Positions 11,933 to 21,816 are shown, numbered from the stretch's first letter. The stretch is DNA of 64,000 nucleotides from Symbiodinium natans (GCA_905221605.1 CAJNDS010002335.1:967387-1031386); one strand, 5' to 3'. Program-made: numbers and translations. The notes: generated from the letters alone by a model not told the origin.

Positions 11933-12025
11933 CTGGAGGTATCTCTCCTTTCGTTTCTACACAACGAACATCTGGAGAGCAGCAGATGGTTGGACGAAAG
12001 GCAGTGGTTGAGTGCTCAACTGTAA
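11933..12025 (+). CDS. Candidate coding island
   Basis: Frame LEVSLLSFLHNEHLESSRWL... to a TAA, immediately after MITE A. A second frame is also open, so confidence is modest. Confidence 0.3.
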   Translation: MEVSLLSFLHNEHLESSRWLDERQWLSAQL

Positions 12026-12075
12026 ACGTATGGGCTTGTGTTCTAAGCGCATGGATCTTCTATTTCCATTTGCAG

Positions 12076-12112
12076 TTGAAATTTCTTGCCGGCTGCGTTA
12101 ATTTATCATTTG
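12076..12112 (+). CDS. Candidate mini-exon
   Basis: Strong acceptor TATTTCCATTTGCAG, donor GTGTGCC. Reads LKFLAGCVNLSF. Confidence 0.35.
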
Positions 12113-12259
12113 GTGTGCCACCATGCGCGACAGCATCATTATACTTGGATGCTATTTGATAGATCTCGTATCTAAGATTTAACTTCTTTATGTATTTATT
12201 TGAAGGGGATGTTGTTTTCAGAAATGTTTGACGTTTTAGGGTTTGGGTTAAGAGTTTAG

Positions 12260-12346
12260 GGGCCCTTGGGACTCAACCTGTGCTGGGTTACGACCTCAGC
12301 AGTTGGAGGTCACGTACCCAACACTAGGCGGCTCTACGGGGTCCAG
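12260..12346 (+). CDS. Candidate exon with TTTAG acceptor and GTAAAC donor
   Basis: Preceded by AGAGTTTAG and followed by CAG|GTAAAC. The 29 codons are GPLGLNLCWVTTSAVGGHVP..., phase 0 to 0. Confidence 0.45.
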
Positions 12347-12469
12347 GTAAACCTTATACACCCTGTAAAGCTTCAAAATACTCAAGCTTCCTAAAGTTGA
12401 AACTTGTTGTGGTTCAGCGGTTTGAAAAGCCTAGGGCTTTCAGTTTAAGGGTTTGGGCTTAGCACGCAG

Positions 12470-12544
12470 AAAGAAGGGGTGTTGGTTTACCTTGGGTACA
12501 TAGAGAAGCTGACAGCTCGCAATCTGGCAGCAAGAGCCCTAGAC
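12470..12544 (+). CDS. Candidate exon, 25 codons
   Basis: Acceptor GCACGCAG, donor GTTAAA. Reads KEGVLVYLGYIEKLTARNLA..., with an amphipathic helical pattern. Phase 0 to 0, matching the exit of 12260-12346. Confidence 0.5.
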
Positions 12545-12739
12545 GTTAAACCCGCAGCCCTAACTCCTACAAAAAAACATCCCTCAAAACCCTGTTTCGT
12601 GGTACATCCCCTAAACCCTAAACCCTAAACCCCAAACCCTAAACCCTAAACCCCAAACCCTAAGCCCTAAACCCTGAACCCTAAACCCTAAACCCTGAGA
12701 ACCCTGAACCCTAAACCCTAAACCCTAAACCCTAGACAG

Positions 12740-12834
12740 CGGCTGAAGGCTGCATATGGGGGGAGCTCCGCGGAATACTCGCGACCTGGGAGAGCTTGCT
12801 CCACATGGTGCTGGCCACCTGGCCTCAGACTTGA
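12740..12834 (+). CDS. Candidate exon
   Basis: Preceded by CCTAGACAG. One frame reads AEGCIWGELRGILATWESLL... to TGA. The phase-0 continuation of the previous island (RLKAAYGGSSAEYSRPGRAC...) is also open, so the frame is undecided. Confidence 0.35.
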
Positions 12835-13033
12835 TCTGGGCTTCTATGGGGTTTGGGGTTTAGGGTTTAGGGTTTAGGGTTTAGGGGGTTATAGCTTCAA
12901 CCCCAAAGCCATAGACGTGGACCATCAACCTACCAAAGACCTTCTTCAACCCTAGACCCAGTTTTGGGGCCCCCCAATCCCAGGGAGGCCTCATCATGTG
13001 TAACAAGCAGCCCTAGCGCACAACCCCTTACAG

Positions 13034-13077
13034 CTTCGAGCCCGAAGTCATCATAGAAGTCCCGAGCTCTGGCTTGG
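13034..13077 (+). CDS. Candidate mini-exon
   Basis: Acceptor CCCCTTACAG, donor GTTCGC. Reads FEPEVIIEVPSSGL. Confidence 0.4.
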
Positions 13078-13108
13078 GTTCGCATACAACACAGACAACA
13101 TTAGCTTG

Positions 13109-13205
13109 GTGGCCCAGTGGTACCCTTTGCCCTTCTTTTTTGTTTATGGTTTCCCTACTGAAATAACCAACCCAAACAAGGGTGCCCTTATCATACTATG
13201 GTTAC
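13109..13205. mobile_element. MITE family B, 3' end replaced by a CCCTAAA tract
   Basis: Starts GTGGCCCAGTGGTACCCTTT and runs to ACTATGGTTACCC, where other copies continue to GGGCTAC. Here a CCCTAAA tract begins instead. Confidence 0.7.
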
Positions 13206-13758
13206 CCTAAACCCTAAACCCTAAACCCTAAACCCTAAACCCTAAACCCTAAACCCTAACCAAGTTAACAAGTTGACCCAGGCCCCCTGTCGTAACATCT
13301 TCAGCGCGGGATCCTCAAGTTGAAGCTGCGGGCTGTAAGGGTGCCTAAACGCCTAACAGCCCCATAAACCCTTGAAAACCCCTATAAACCCTCCAAGCTA
13401 TAAACCCTACAAGCCCTCAACCCTAAACCCGAAACCTTTAGGGTCTAGGGCTTCGGGTGGTACTACCCTAAATCTACGGGAGAGTGCGGGGGTTGACATG
13501 GGTCCCACCCCATCTCCCCCTGCCCAACAAAACATGCAAATCATAAGGAAACCGCCTGGGGTTGGTGTAAGGATAGGCCCGGAGAAGCGCATCGCGGCCA
13601 CTCAAAACGCCCAAAGTGCTCCCAAATCCCTAAACCCTAAACCCTAAACCCACCCTAAACCTAAACCCTAAACCCTAAACCCTAAACCCTAAACCCTAAA
13701 CCCTAAACCCTAAACCCTAAACCTAAACCCTAAAAATCACAGGGCATTGGCCTGTTAG

Positions 13759-13815
13759 GAGCCGATCGACGCCGATCTCCTCGTCGTCGCGCAGCGTGCC
13801 CTGGAGGAGCGCTAG
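13759..13815 (+). CDS. Candidate exon ending in TAG
   Basis: Acceptor GGCCTGTTAG. Reads EPIDADLLVVAQRALEER then a stop. Could be terminal, or the donor was missed. Confidence 0.35.
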   Translation, partial: EPIDADLLVVAQRALEER

Positions 13816-14266
13816 TGGCTTCTGGCATTTTGGGGTTTAGGGTTTAGGGTATAGGGTTTAGGGTTTAGGGTTTAGGGTTTAGGGTTTAGGGTTGGGTTTG
13901 CAGGGCTCAGGGTTTAAGGGTTAGGGTTTAGGATTTAGGGTTTAGGGTATAGGGTTTAGGGTTTACACGGTTTGAAGGGTTTACAGGGTTTAAAGGGTTT
14001 ACAGTGTTTAGGGTTTAGGATTTAGGGTAGGGTTCGGGACACTTAAGCCTGATGTAACGGCGCTTCGGGTTGCCGCCTGACATAGGAGTGCATGTTTGAA
14101 ATATCGGCTGAGAGGTGCCGAACGTTGCATCGGGTTTGGCTTAGGGTGTAGAATTTATCTAAGGACTAGGGTTGGGAATACGCTTTTAAGGGAACCTATT
14201 CATAAATAATTTTCAAAGGGCTTTAAAGCAACACCCAGGTAAAGTGTAGTGTTCTTTCGGTTTCAG

Positions 14267-14349
14267 GTTCCTTGGTGTTTGCTGTTTGGCTTTTTGCTGC
14301 AGCGGTCTCGTATTTGTCGTGTGGGCAAGCTGGAGTGATGCCGGGGAGG
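14267..14349 (+). CDS. Candidate exon with a membrane-like segment
   Basis: Acceptor TCGGTTTCAG, donor AGG|GTTTAGGG. Reads SLVFAVWLFAAAVSYLSCGQ..., a plausible transmembrane span. The donor is the first unit of a pure TTTAGGG tract. Confidence 0.5.
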
Positions 14350-14432
14350 GTTTAGGGTTTAGGGTTTAGGGTTTAGGGTTTAGGGTTTAGGGTCTTGCTG
14401 TCAAGGGATGTGCAGTCTGGTCTTCAGACTTG

Positions 14433-14693
14433 CAGGAGGGTGCTGCTTCTTGGAGCTTTCGGGTTTTTTCTGGCGTGGCATCCTCAGGCCCCACATCAGG
14501 CTGCATTGATAGCGTTGTGCAATTACGCGTTTTTTCGGCGGTAGGGGTCCCCAAGTTTCATAAACTTCCATGGAGAGTCACGATTGCCAGTGCGCTAAGC
14601 AGAATTTTAAGAACTGGCCCACTCACACGAGAGCTGGCCTATGTGTCTTGGCTGAAAGGTGATCACAAGTTGCCTTCTACGGTGATTTCTTAA
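14433..14693 (+). CDS. Candidate coding island, 87 codons open
   Basis: Follows TTCAGACTTGCAG and reads EGAASWSFRVFSGVASSGPT... to TAA. No repeat content. The acceptor is plausible; the true 3' boundary is uncertain. Confidence 0.35.
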   Translation, partial: QEGAASWSFRVFSGVASSGPTSGCIDSVVQLRVFSAVGVPKFHKLPWRVTIASALSRILRTGPLTRELAYVSWLKGDHKLPSTVIS

Positions 14694-14920
14694 ACAGCAC
14701 GGTCTCTGTAGCGGTAAAGCCTGCAACCCTAGGACCACCCCAAACTTTAAACCCTTGAACCCTAAAGCCCTAAACCCTACGACCTCCCGGTTTAGGGTTT
14801 AGGGTTTAGGGTTTCACGAAGGGAGCTTGTTTATTTGCCCAAGCACTGCCCCAGAAACCCCGGCGCTCTCAACTAAACAATATAAACCCTAAACCTACAG
14901 GTGTCGGTTTCAGGGCTCCT

Positions 14921-15041
14921 GCCTGGAGGTTCATGGGGACTTCTAACCCCAATTAGAAGTCTACTTAGAACCTGCTTAGGGGACTTGGGTGGGTCATAAG
15001 AATAGTTGTAACTGGGGTTAAAAGTACCCACGAACCTCCAA
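14921..15041. mobile_element. MITE family A, diverged copy
   Basis: CCTGGAGGTTCATGGGG at one end and CCCACGAACCTCCA at the other. The centre includes AACCTGCTTAGGGGACTTGG. Confidence 0.75.
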
Positions 15042-15301
15042 CCCCTAGACCCTCAACCCTGCAGACCCTAAACCTTCTTCTATAGAACCCCTATGTTATC
15101 ACTGCCCCCAGACATGAACCCAATCGGGAATTTCCTACAAAAAGGGGTACCCTTGACATGTAATCCCCAGAAAAGTGCATCCTGAGATGTCCCTGAAAAC
15201 CCTAAACCCTAAACCCTAAACCCTAAACCCTAAACCCTAAACCCTAAACCCTAAACCCTATAAATCCTAAACCCTATCTGTCGCACACCCCCATCTGCCA
15301 G

Positions 15302-15382
15302 GATGATGAGCTCCGCTGCGAGACGCTCCGCCTGCAGTTGGGCGCACGCCTTCTGGCTGCGGAGCTCTACGCCCCGCGGCAG
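15302..15382 (+). CDS. Candidate exon, 27 codons
   Basis: Acceptor ATCTGCCAG, donor CGGCAG|GTTTAC. Reads DDELRCETLRLQLGARLLAA..., strongly helical, phase 0 to 0. One of the best exon calls. Confidence 0.55.
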
Positions 15383-15816
15383 GTTTACACTTTCTAAGTC
15401 CTAGGTCCTGAACCCTAAACACTGAACCCTGACTCCTAAACCCTTAAGCCCTAAACCCTTAAGCCCTAAACCCTTAACCCTAAATCCTTAAACCCTAAAC
15501 CCGAAACCGCAAGAGACTCGGCAAAGAAGTGTTCTAGGGTGCCTCGCATATACGGTTTGGGGTCAAGGGTTTTGGGGTACAGGAAAGCCTCAAGTGGATT
15601 ACTAAACCATCGACCTCATGACCCTATTGAGAGCATGTCCCCAAACCGTATAAGCAGAAAGCCCTCAACCCGAAGCCTTTAACACGGGGTTTGTAGTGGT
15701 TGTTCCTGTGTTTTTTTTTGAGATGGGAGGTGTGGTGAATTTGCCCGCGTGGTTGGGGCTGAACGGAACACGTCTTAAGAGGACATTCCACTCTAAACCC
15801 CGAACCCTGAAACCCT

Positions 15817-15961
15817 GCTTGGAGGTTCATGGCACTTGTTGCCAATTATAACTGTATTTACAACCCACTTAGAAGCCCCTTAAATGCCCTAATGATATGG
15901 TTATTATTTTCGTTATAAGTACAGTTATAATTGATTTATAATTACCATGAACCTTCAAGTA
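15817..15961. mobile_element. MITE family A, full copy
   Basis: GCTTGGAGGTTCATGGCACT to CCATGAACCTTCAAGTA, with the TAACTGTA/TACAGTTA subterminal pair intact. Confidence 0.85.
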
Positions 15962-16048
15962 AGCCCAAAACCCAAGAACCCTAAACCCTAATCCGTACAT
16001 TAGTTCAGATATTTCGGGGGGTCTGTTTGTTTCATTCTGTCATACGGG

Positions 16049-16150
16049 TATTTCCCAAAATGGCGGTACCCATTCTATATCCTCAGTAGAATAGAATCCC
16101 CTTACAGGGACCCCCCAAAAAATGGGTACCCCTATTTTCGGAAATCCCCC
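16049..16150. mobile_element. MITE family C
   Basis: TATTTCCCAAAATGGCGGTA to GGGTACCCCTATTTTCGGAA, the opposite orientation of the 37841 copy. Confidence 0.75.
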
Positions 16151-16353
16151 TAAACCCTAAACCCTAAAGTGCCCATTGAAGAACCCCACAGTCACCCCTG
16201 CGATGTGGATTCGCCCCAGATGTGCAGCAGGGGAAAAGAATCCCTAACCCGCAGCCCGAAACCCGAAACCCCAAAGCCCTCAACCCTGAACCCTAAAACT
16301 GTGCAGGAGGGAAAAAACCCTAAACCCTAGACCCTGGCTCTTTGGAGACTTAG

Positions 16354-16408
16354 GACAAGCCGGATCCTGAGATCTTCTTTGGCGAGGGTAACTTCGAGCC
16401 ATGGACGA
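16354..16408 (+). CDS. Candidate exon spliced at a TTTAGGG tract
   Basis: Acceptor GAGACTTAG, donor ACGA|GTTTAGGG. Reads DKPDPEIFFGEGNFEPWT. Confidence 0.5.
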
Positions 16409-16551
16409 GTTTAGGGTTTAGGGTGCAGGGTTGACCTAGAATCCCTGTATGCCCTAAACCCTAAACCCTAAACCCTAAACCCTAAACTAAACCCTGAACC
16501 CTAAGGTGGGGGCGGGGGGGTGGTAAACTTTCTCTTCAAAACTTGACAAAA

Positions 16552-16590
16552 ATGGGAGAGTTAGAGGTACCGCCCAACACAAGCTTCCAG
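16552..16590 (+). CDS. Candidate exon beginning with ATG
   Basis: MGELEVPPNTSFQ, then CAG|GTCAAG. It could be a first coding exon or an internal one. Confidence 0.35.
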
Positions 16591-16835
16591 GTCAAGCCGG
16601 AGGCTTGCCCTTAGGGTTTAGGGTTTAGGGTTTAGGGTTTAGGGTTTAGGGTTGAGGGTTGAGGGTTGAGGGTTTAGGGTTTAGGGTTGAGGGTTTGGGG
16701 TTTCGGGTTTAGGGTGAGAGAGCTCGTGTGCGCGTGGCCCAGCTAATTTTGGTGCAGAGTCTGGGTCGAAAAAGGGTTTAGTTAGGGTTTAGGGTTCACC
16801 CCAGACCCTAAACCCTTGAACCCCAAAGCCTGGTT

Positions 16836-16935
16836 CCCAGACACCCCCTAAACCCTAAACCCTAAACCCTAAACCCTAAACCCTAAACCCTAAACCCTAA
16901 ACCCTAAACCCTAAACCCAGACACCCCCTAAACCC
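16836..16935. repeat. 20-bp direct duplication flanking a CCCTAAA tract
   Basis: CCCAGACACCCCCTAAACCC lies at 16836 and again at 16916, with CCCTAAA units between. Part of the repeat is itself telomere-like, so this case is weaker. Confidence 0.6.
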
Positions 16936-17053
16936 TGAACTTGCTAACCCACCAATACAACGCACTATATGGGGGGTTATGTAGGGGTCCCCTTTCCTCA
17001 TATTGAAGTGGCAATCCCGTAAGGGGTTCCATAGGGCTTACCTCCCTATGTAG

Positions 17054-17162
17054 CACCAGCAAGAGCTTCATCCAGCCAAACGACGCTGGAAAATTTCTCG
17101 GCTTGTCTCTAGGACTGCTCTCGCGTGGATATGCGGACTCTTGCCCACCTTACCTGAAGGAG
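17054..17162 (+). CDS. Candidate exon, 36 codons
   Basis: Acceptor CCTATGTAG, donor AAGGAG|GTCATC. Reads HQQELHPAKRRWKISRLVSR.... Confidence 0.45.
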
Positions 17163-17421
17163 GTCATCCTAAGTCTCAGCCCTAAAGCCCTAACCAACGT
17201 TCCTTCCTCCTAAGCTGAAACCCCATGGTGCTTGGCTGGGCGGGTGGCGTAAAATAAGGTTCGACTTCCGGTGGTGTAGTCTCGGGGCTCACCCCTTCGG
17301 CCCATGGGCTGCGTGGTTTAGGGTTTAGGGTTTAGGTTTTGGGTTTAGGGTTTAGGGTTTAGGGTTTAGGGTTTAGGCGGCTGAATTTGGCAATGAAAGC
17401 CCTGAGCCCTGACCCCCTCAA

Positions 17422-17497
17422 ATGGCTGAGGAAGACATGTCCAAGATCAGGGGGAACTGGATCAACCCTGGAAACACACAGGCGCCTTCGCAGGGAG
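17422..17497 (+). CDS. Candidate exon
   Basis: MAEEDMSKIRGNWINPGNTQ... then GGGAG|GTTGAG. A longer overlapping frame (17387-17677) is also open, so the frame is not settled. Confidence 0.3.
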
Positions 17498-18027
17498 GTT
17501 GAGACCCCTTTACTTCCGGAAGACGCCCTGAAGGAAACCCTAAACCCCGAACCCAAACTCGTCATGAACCGAGGTAGGTTCCTTAGACAGAGACACCCTT
17601 TGGCTTTTGAGTTTTTTTTTTTTAGGAGAAGCAGAAGGGAAGGGAGGTCGGTTGGTCCAGGGGAGGCAGTTCTCTAGATAGCGGTCACTGTTTTTGTGCA
17701 CCCTGAATATAGGCGGGCACCAAATTGTGGCACCACTTTTCATGCATGCTTCATAAAAAAAAACCATGAAGCTACAGGGCTACAAGGCCTCAGTGCACAC
17801 CTATATGAGGTAGGGTAGATATTCCTTGTATCCCCAAAAGGACACCAGGCATACACACTCACCAACATTAAAAAGGGCCCTTATATACACTCACCAAAAA
17901 AAACAGTAGTATAAACCCTACTTCATATGCGTCAGCATGGCCCCCCGACTGTCTGCAGGGATGCTTCGGGGATGCTCGCACACCCGCGGCTCAAAAGTAG
18001 TTCGGTGGGACTCAGAGCCTGAGCAAC

Positions 18028-18696
18028 ATGCATGCAAAAAAGCACAACGCCGAAGCCATGCCGAGCCATTCACTTCTAGATCCCCTAAACCTTATGCTAA
18101 TAACCTCTTTGCTGGAACCCATGTCGTGGCTGTTCCCCTCCTGGCCATGGGCCCCTGTGGCAGAGGAGGCCTCTGATCCCGGCGGCGCGCCAGAAGAGGC
18201 GTCGCAGTTCAGGCGCACGCTCGCGGACCTTGATTCTAGCGACTCGGAGCACTCCTCGGGCAGCTCAGACTCCTGGGGCAGCTCCAGCAGCTTCGGCACC
18301 TCCAGCAGCTCCAGTGGAAGTGGAAGGTACCTCGCCTATCGATCCCAATCCGGCCTGAGCTCTGTTTCGAGACCATCTGTGGACTCCTTGGCCATCGTCC
18401 CGTTTCGCCCCCCCGGAGCCCTACCGGTCTTCCAGGCGCGGCCTCCCTTGGGCCCGGCCTCGACTGCTCCTGGCCGGAACCAGCTGTACTTCCTCCCGCA
18501 GCCGCGGCCGCCCCCGGGCCCGGCCTCGACGGCTCCTGGCAGGACTCAGCTGTACTTTCTCCCGCCTCTCAAGGGCACTGGAAAGGGAGGGGCTCCTCCT
18601 GCACTTCATGGCAAGGGGACGCAGCTGGTTCATTGGCCTTTCGGCAGACTTATGAACCCTTGGCAGACGCCATCGAAATGGATTGGCCAGCAGTAG
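18028..18696 (+). CDS. Candidate gene or large exon: Ser-rich, Pro-rich 222-residue ORF
   Basis: This is the longest non-repeat ORF outside the retroelement, in the largest tract-free region. It has a short hydrophobic part near the N-terminus, a Ser/Gly/Asp-rich centre (residues ~70-105) and two copies of a 22-residue GPASTAPGR...QLYFLP unit. The start is uncertain (later ATGs at about 18058 and 18121). Codon-phased internal duplication argues for translation. No family is recognised. A minus-strand ORF overlaps and is likely its shadow. Confidence 0.5.
   Translation: MHAKKHNAEAMPSHSLLDPLNLMLITSLLEPMSWLFPSWPWAPVAEEASDPGGAPEEASQFRRTLADLDSSDSEHSSGSSDSWGSSSSFGTSSSSSGSGRYLAYRSQSGLSSVSRPSVDSLAIVPFRPPGALPVFQARPPLGPASTAPGRNQLYFLPQPRPPPGPASTAPGRTQLYFLPPLKGTGKGGAPPALHGKGTQLVHWPFGRLMNPWQTPSKWIGQQ
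18450..18560 (+). repeat. In-frame 66-bp tandem duplication
   Basis: GGGCCCGGCCTCGACTGCTC at 18450 recurs at 18516 as GGGCCCGGCCTCGACGGCTC. The period is 22 codons, and both copies encode GPASTAPGR-x-QLYFLP, supporting real coding of the surrounding ORF. Confidence 0.75.
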
Positions 18697-18897
18697 CTGC
18701 TCAGTAGCTGAGACATGACCCAACGCCTGCACCCATGCAAGAAAAGCAAGCCAGATGTCTGCGCAGACCATGAGCGCACGACTTGCCCGCGTGAGATTGT
18801 CGCTATCCACTACTGTGGGTGTTCAAAGATGCAAGCCCCCAAGCCCTAATAAGCTCTCAGCCTCGTTTTTTAGAATGTGATGGGTTCTGTCTGGCAG

Positions 18898-18983
18898 GTC
18901 CTGATCAATCACAAGATCCTGGCTGATCGGCTTTCTTCCATGGCCCTCACTGACCAGTACGATCTGTTCATGCTGCTTGCTTG
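18898..18983 (+). CDS. Candidate exon, 28 codons
   Basis: Acceptor GTTCTGTCTGGCAG, donor GCTTG|GTCTAA. Reads VLINHKILADRLSSMALTDQ..., ending FMLLAW. Well-formed amphipathic sequence. Confidence 0.55.
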
Positions 18984-19212
18984 GTCTAACGGGCGACCCA
19001 AACGCTGAACCTACAGACTTTTCAGAGCCTTGCGTTTTGGAGGTTACTACCTCTTGGGCTGAGGTAGGGGTTCCCGCTCGAAACCCTGATTCAGAGTGAT
19101 CTTCAAGAGATCGCCTGATTTTGGGCTCTGATGCGGCATTTCCGGGAAGATATTTGAAGGAAATTGGTCGTACTTAGGCAGGGTTCAGTCAACACCCTCA
19201 CATGACTTGCAG

Positions 19213-19260
19213 CTCATGACCCCCCAAGTGGAGCATAGAAATCAATGGAGCAGGGCGCGT
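19213..19260 (+). CDS. Candidate exon
   Basis: Acceptor GACTTGCAG, donor CGT|GTGATA. Reads LMTPQVEHRNQWSRAR, phase 0 to 0. Confidence 0.4.
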
Positions 19261-19514
19261 GTGATACCAGCAACACCTGTCATAGGAGGTTCTGGGTTCA
19301 GGGGGTTCAGGGCGCAGATACCATGCATCGGCTTATCCACGCCAGCTTACTCTAAAAGACGCGGGAGGCTCAAGCCCTAAACACTATACACCCCAAACAC
19401 CACACCGTCACACCGTATAGACCTTACGAAGCCTTGCCTGCTGCCCGCGCGCGATCGTGAGAGTGGATCTCCCGATCCCTAGACCCTTCGGCACCTCCCC
19501 CCCTTCTTACGCTG

Positions 19515-19609
19515 AGGTTTACCAGATCCGACTTCTTACACATTCTACCCTAAACCCTAAACCCTAAACCCTAAACCCTATAAGGTTTACCAGATCCGAC
19601 TTCTTACAC
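19515..19609. repeat. 27-bp direct duplication flanking a CCCTAAA tract
   Basis: AGGTTTACCAGATCCGACTT (continuing to CTTACAC) occurs at 19515-19541 and 19583-19609, separated by 41 bp that are mostly CCCTAAA. A GT (19517) and an AG (19583-19584) bound a 68-bp removable segment. Confidence 0.9.
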
Positions 19610-19707
19610 GTGGTCCCCTTCCCGGCAGCTGATGATCTGCTGCGGTGTGTCGGCCGCGGAGACGTGCTGACTCAAGCCGGCCATGAGTTCGGAGGCCTGG
19701 AGTCGGA
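19585..19707 (+). CDS. Candidate exon split from its 5' part by an inserted CCCTAAA tract
   Basis: Reads FTRSDFLHVVPFPAADDLLR..., open for 40 codons to a GTTAGGG donor. Its first 25 bp repeat the end of the island before the tract (19517-19541). Removing 19517-19584 as a GT-AG intron joins ...CTGAG to GTTTACC with no change. Confidence 0.5.
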
Positions 19708-20256
19708 GTTAGGGTTTAGGGTTTAGGGTTTAGGGTTTAGGGTTTCGGGTTTAGGGTTTAGGGTTTAGGGTTTAGGGTTTAGGGTTTATAAAGGGTTTAG
19801 GGTTTAGGGGTTCTGGGTTTCGGCTTGTGGGGAGAGAGAGCCCTGGAGCAACGGCAAGGTCCTTGGATACTTAGGGCCCTGGAACTTCCTTGTAGTTCGC
19901 ATGTAGGGCACATGTCCTGAATTCAGGGGTGTTGGGCTGGCTGGGCTCAGTTGCACCATGACTCGATGCACCCCAAACCCTGAACCCTAAACAATAAACC
20001 CTAAACCCGAAACCCGAAACCCTAAACCCTGACTCGATGTAGTGATGGGGTTATCTACGGGAAAGGTAGGGTTTTGCCGGTGTCGAACGCCCTGGTGTAG
20101 GTGATCAAAGGCTCCCAAGAGGTTTTAAGGCACCAGAAGAGCCCAGAATGGGTTTTTGGGGTTTAGGGTTTAGGGTTTAGGGTTTAGGGTTTAGGGTTTA
20201 GGGGTTTAATTAGGGGTGATGGTTTGGTGGCTTGCTTGAGCCTTAAGCGGCCACAG

Positions 20257-20366
20257 GGGTGAACTACAACCTCGCCATCGCACGAGCCGACACTGCCCTG
20301 CGATACCTCCTGGCGCCATATGAGACCATAGCATCTCAGCGGCGCGTTGCAGCTTTCGGTTCCAGG
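20257..20366 (+). CDS. Candidate exon, 36 codons, spliced at a TTTAGGG tract
   Basis: Acceptor GCGGCCACAG, donor AGG|GTTTAGGG. Reads VNYNLAIARADTALRYLLAP..., exit phase 0. Clear helical pattern. Confidence 0.55.
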
Positions 20367-20612
20367 GTTTAGGGTTTAGGGTTTAGGGTTTACGGTTTCA
20401 AGTCCGGTTTCCAAAGGGTTTACGGTGTAGGGTTTACGTGTTTAAGGTTTTTTCGTAGATCTTGAAGTTCCAATGTGTACGATTATTGTCAATCTGTTTG
20501 TAAGCAGTATTGTTTTTCATGATCATGTCTCCCCCTGGTTGGCGCCGCCCGCAGATGTAGTGGTCAGGCCACTCGGGGGGTGTCATTTTCGATCCGATAA
20601 GCAGAGCCGCAG

Positions 20613-20792
20613 TGGTTTGCCGGATTGGTGGGCCACCGTGTCATCAGTGGAGCACCGCAGAAGCCTCGGCTAACCCAACCCCCCAAACTCTCATGTCTCT
20701 ATTGGTGCTTTCAAGATTGGCCCAAGAGCTTATACACCCCCATGGCAGGCCCTGCACCCTGCTGCATTCCCCAACCAGTGGAAAGTCTGTAG
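20613..20792 (+). CDS. Candidate coding island, 59 codons
   Basis: Acceptor AGAGCCGCAG. Reads WFAGLVGHRVISGAPQKPRL... to TAG. It may be shorter if an internal GT is used. Confidence 0.35.
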   Translation, partial: WFAGLVGHRVISGAPQKPRLTQPPKLSCLYWCFQDWPKSLYTPMAGPAPCCIPQPVESL

Positions 20793-21195
20793 AATCAACC
20801 CTCTTAGCGCCACCAGAGGCCAAGCGGCCCGTATCCCACCCACTTCACACCGGGGGGGGGGGGGGGGGGGGGGGAAACGGTAAACCCTTAAACCCGTAAG
20901 CCCTGAAACCCTAAACCCTCAACCCTCAACCCTCAACCCTAAACCCTAAACCCTATCAACCCCCAAAAGGTCTAAGGAACCTCCCCCCTTTTAACCTCAA
21001 GCCTCCTGTGTATGCGACCTGCCGAGGCTCTATACCGCATAACCCGTACGTAGAAGCCCCGTAGCCCTTAAAGCCCTTTTGTCACCAAAGAGCCCCAAAG
21101 TTTACTAACCCTGAACCCTGAACCCTGAACCCGAAACCTTAAACCCTCAACCCGAAACCCGAAACTTTAAAAACAATCTGGATCCACCAGCCCAG

Positions 21196-21271
21196 GCTGG
21201 GAGGTCCTTGCCCAACCGGCAGAAGACCTACAACATCGAGCTGTTCTGGCGAGCGCCTCCGTCCAGCTCCG
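21196..21271 (+). CDS. Candidate exon
   Basis: Acceptor CACCAGCCCAG, donor TCCG|GTGGTT. Reads AGRSLPNRQKTYNIELFWRA.... Confidence 0.5.
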
Positions 21272-21455
21272 GTGGTTCAGGGGCTTCGTAGCTACTGTTT
21301 GCTTAAGCCCCCCCCCCCCCCGAAAACAATAAAGAACAATAATGCATATGTTGCCCGAATTAGTAAGCAAGATTTTTTGGGGTGGTTCTTAAGCACATGG
21401 TAGTTGGGGTTTAGGGTTTAGGACAGAGAGTGACGTGCCTTTTTCGACGTTTCAG

Positions 21456-21512
21456 GAGTTAGGCTTTGGGCAGCCCGGCGATTGGGCACGAGACCCCTTC
21501 CGAAATACTTAA
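21456..21512 (+). CDS. Candidate exon
   Basis: Strong acceptor CGACGTTTCAG. Reads ELGFGQPGDWARDPFRNT to TAA, but the 3' end runs into a half MITE A, so the original boundary may be lost. Confidence 0.35.
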   Translation, partial: ELGFGQPGDWARDPFRNT

Positions 21513-21582
21513 GGGGCTTATAATATTTTGAGTGGGTTAGACGTACAGCTATAGTTGGTTAATACCCTGAACCTCCAAGTAG
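21506..21582. mobile_element. MITE family A, half copy
   Basis: Only one arm is present, ending CCCTGAACCTCCAAGTA. It abuts the candidate exon at 21456-21512. Confidence 0.75.
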
Positions 21583-21598
21583 AACAGTCGCGCTGCAG

Positions 21599-21663
21599 TT
21601 GCGCTGTTGGTGCCCTGCCCGAAACAGGCGGCCGCAACCGACAGACTCAGACGTACACTCTCG
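21599..21663 (+). CDS. Candidate exon with GTAAGA donor
   Basis: Acceptor GCGCTGCAG, donor TCG|GTAAGA. Reads ALLVPCPKQAAATDRLRRTL..., exit phase 0. Both splice sites match eukaryotic consensus. Confidence 0.55.
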
Positions 21664-21816
21664 GTAAGACCACCTAAACCCTAAACCCTTAAACAAGCTT
21701 AAGCAAGCAATGTGCCTCATACTTTGAGCTCGTAACTCGGATCTGATACTTTTTCGCTCAGAACTCGGACCCTCGTAAAATGTGAATTCTGCTTCCTTAC
21801 GAGGTTCCGTGCCCCC

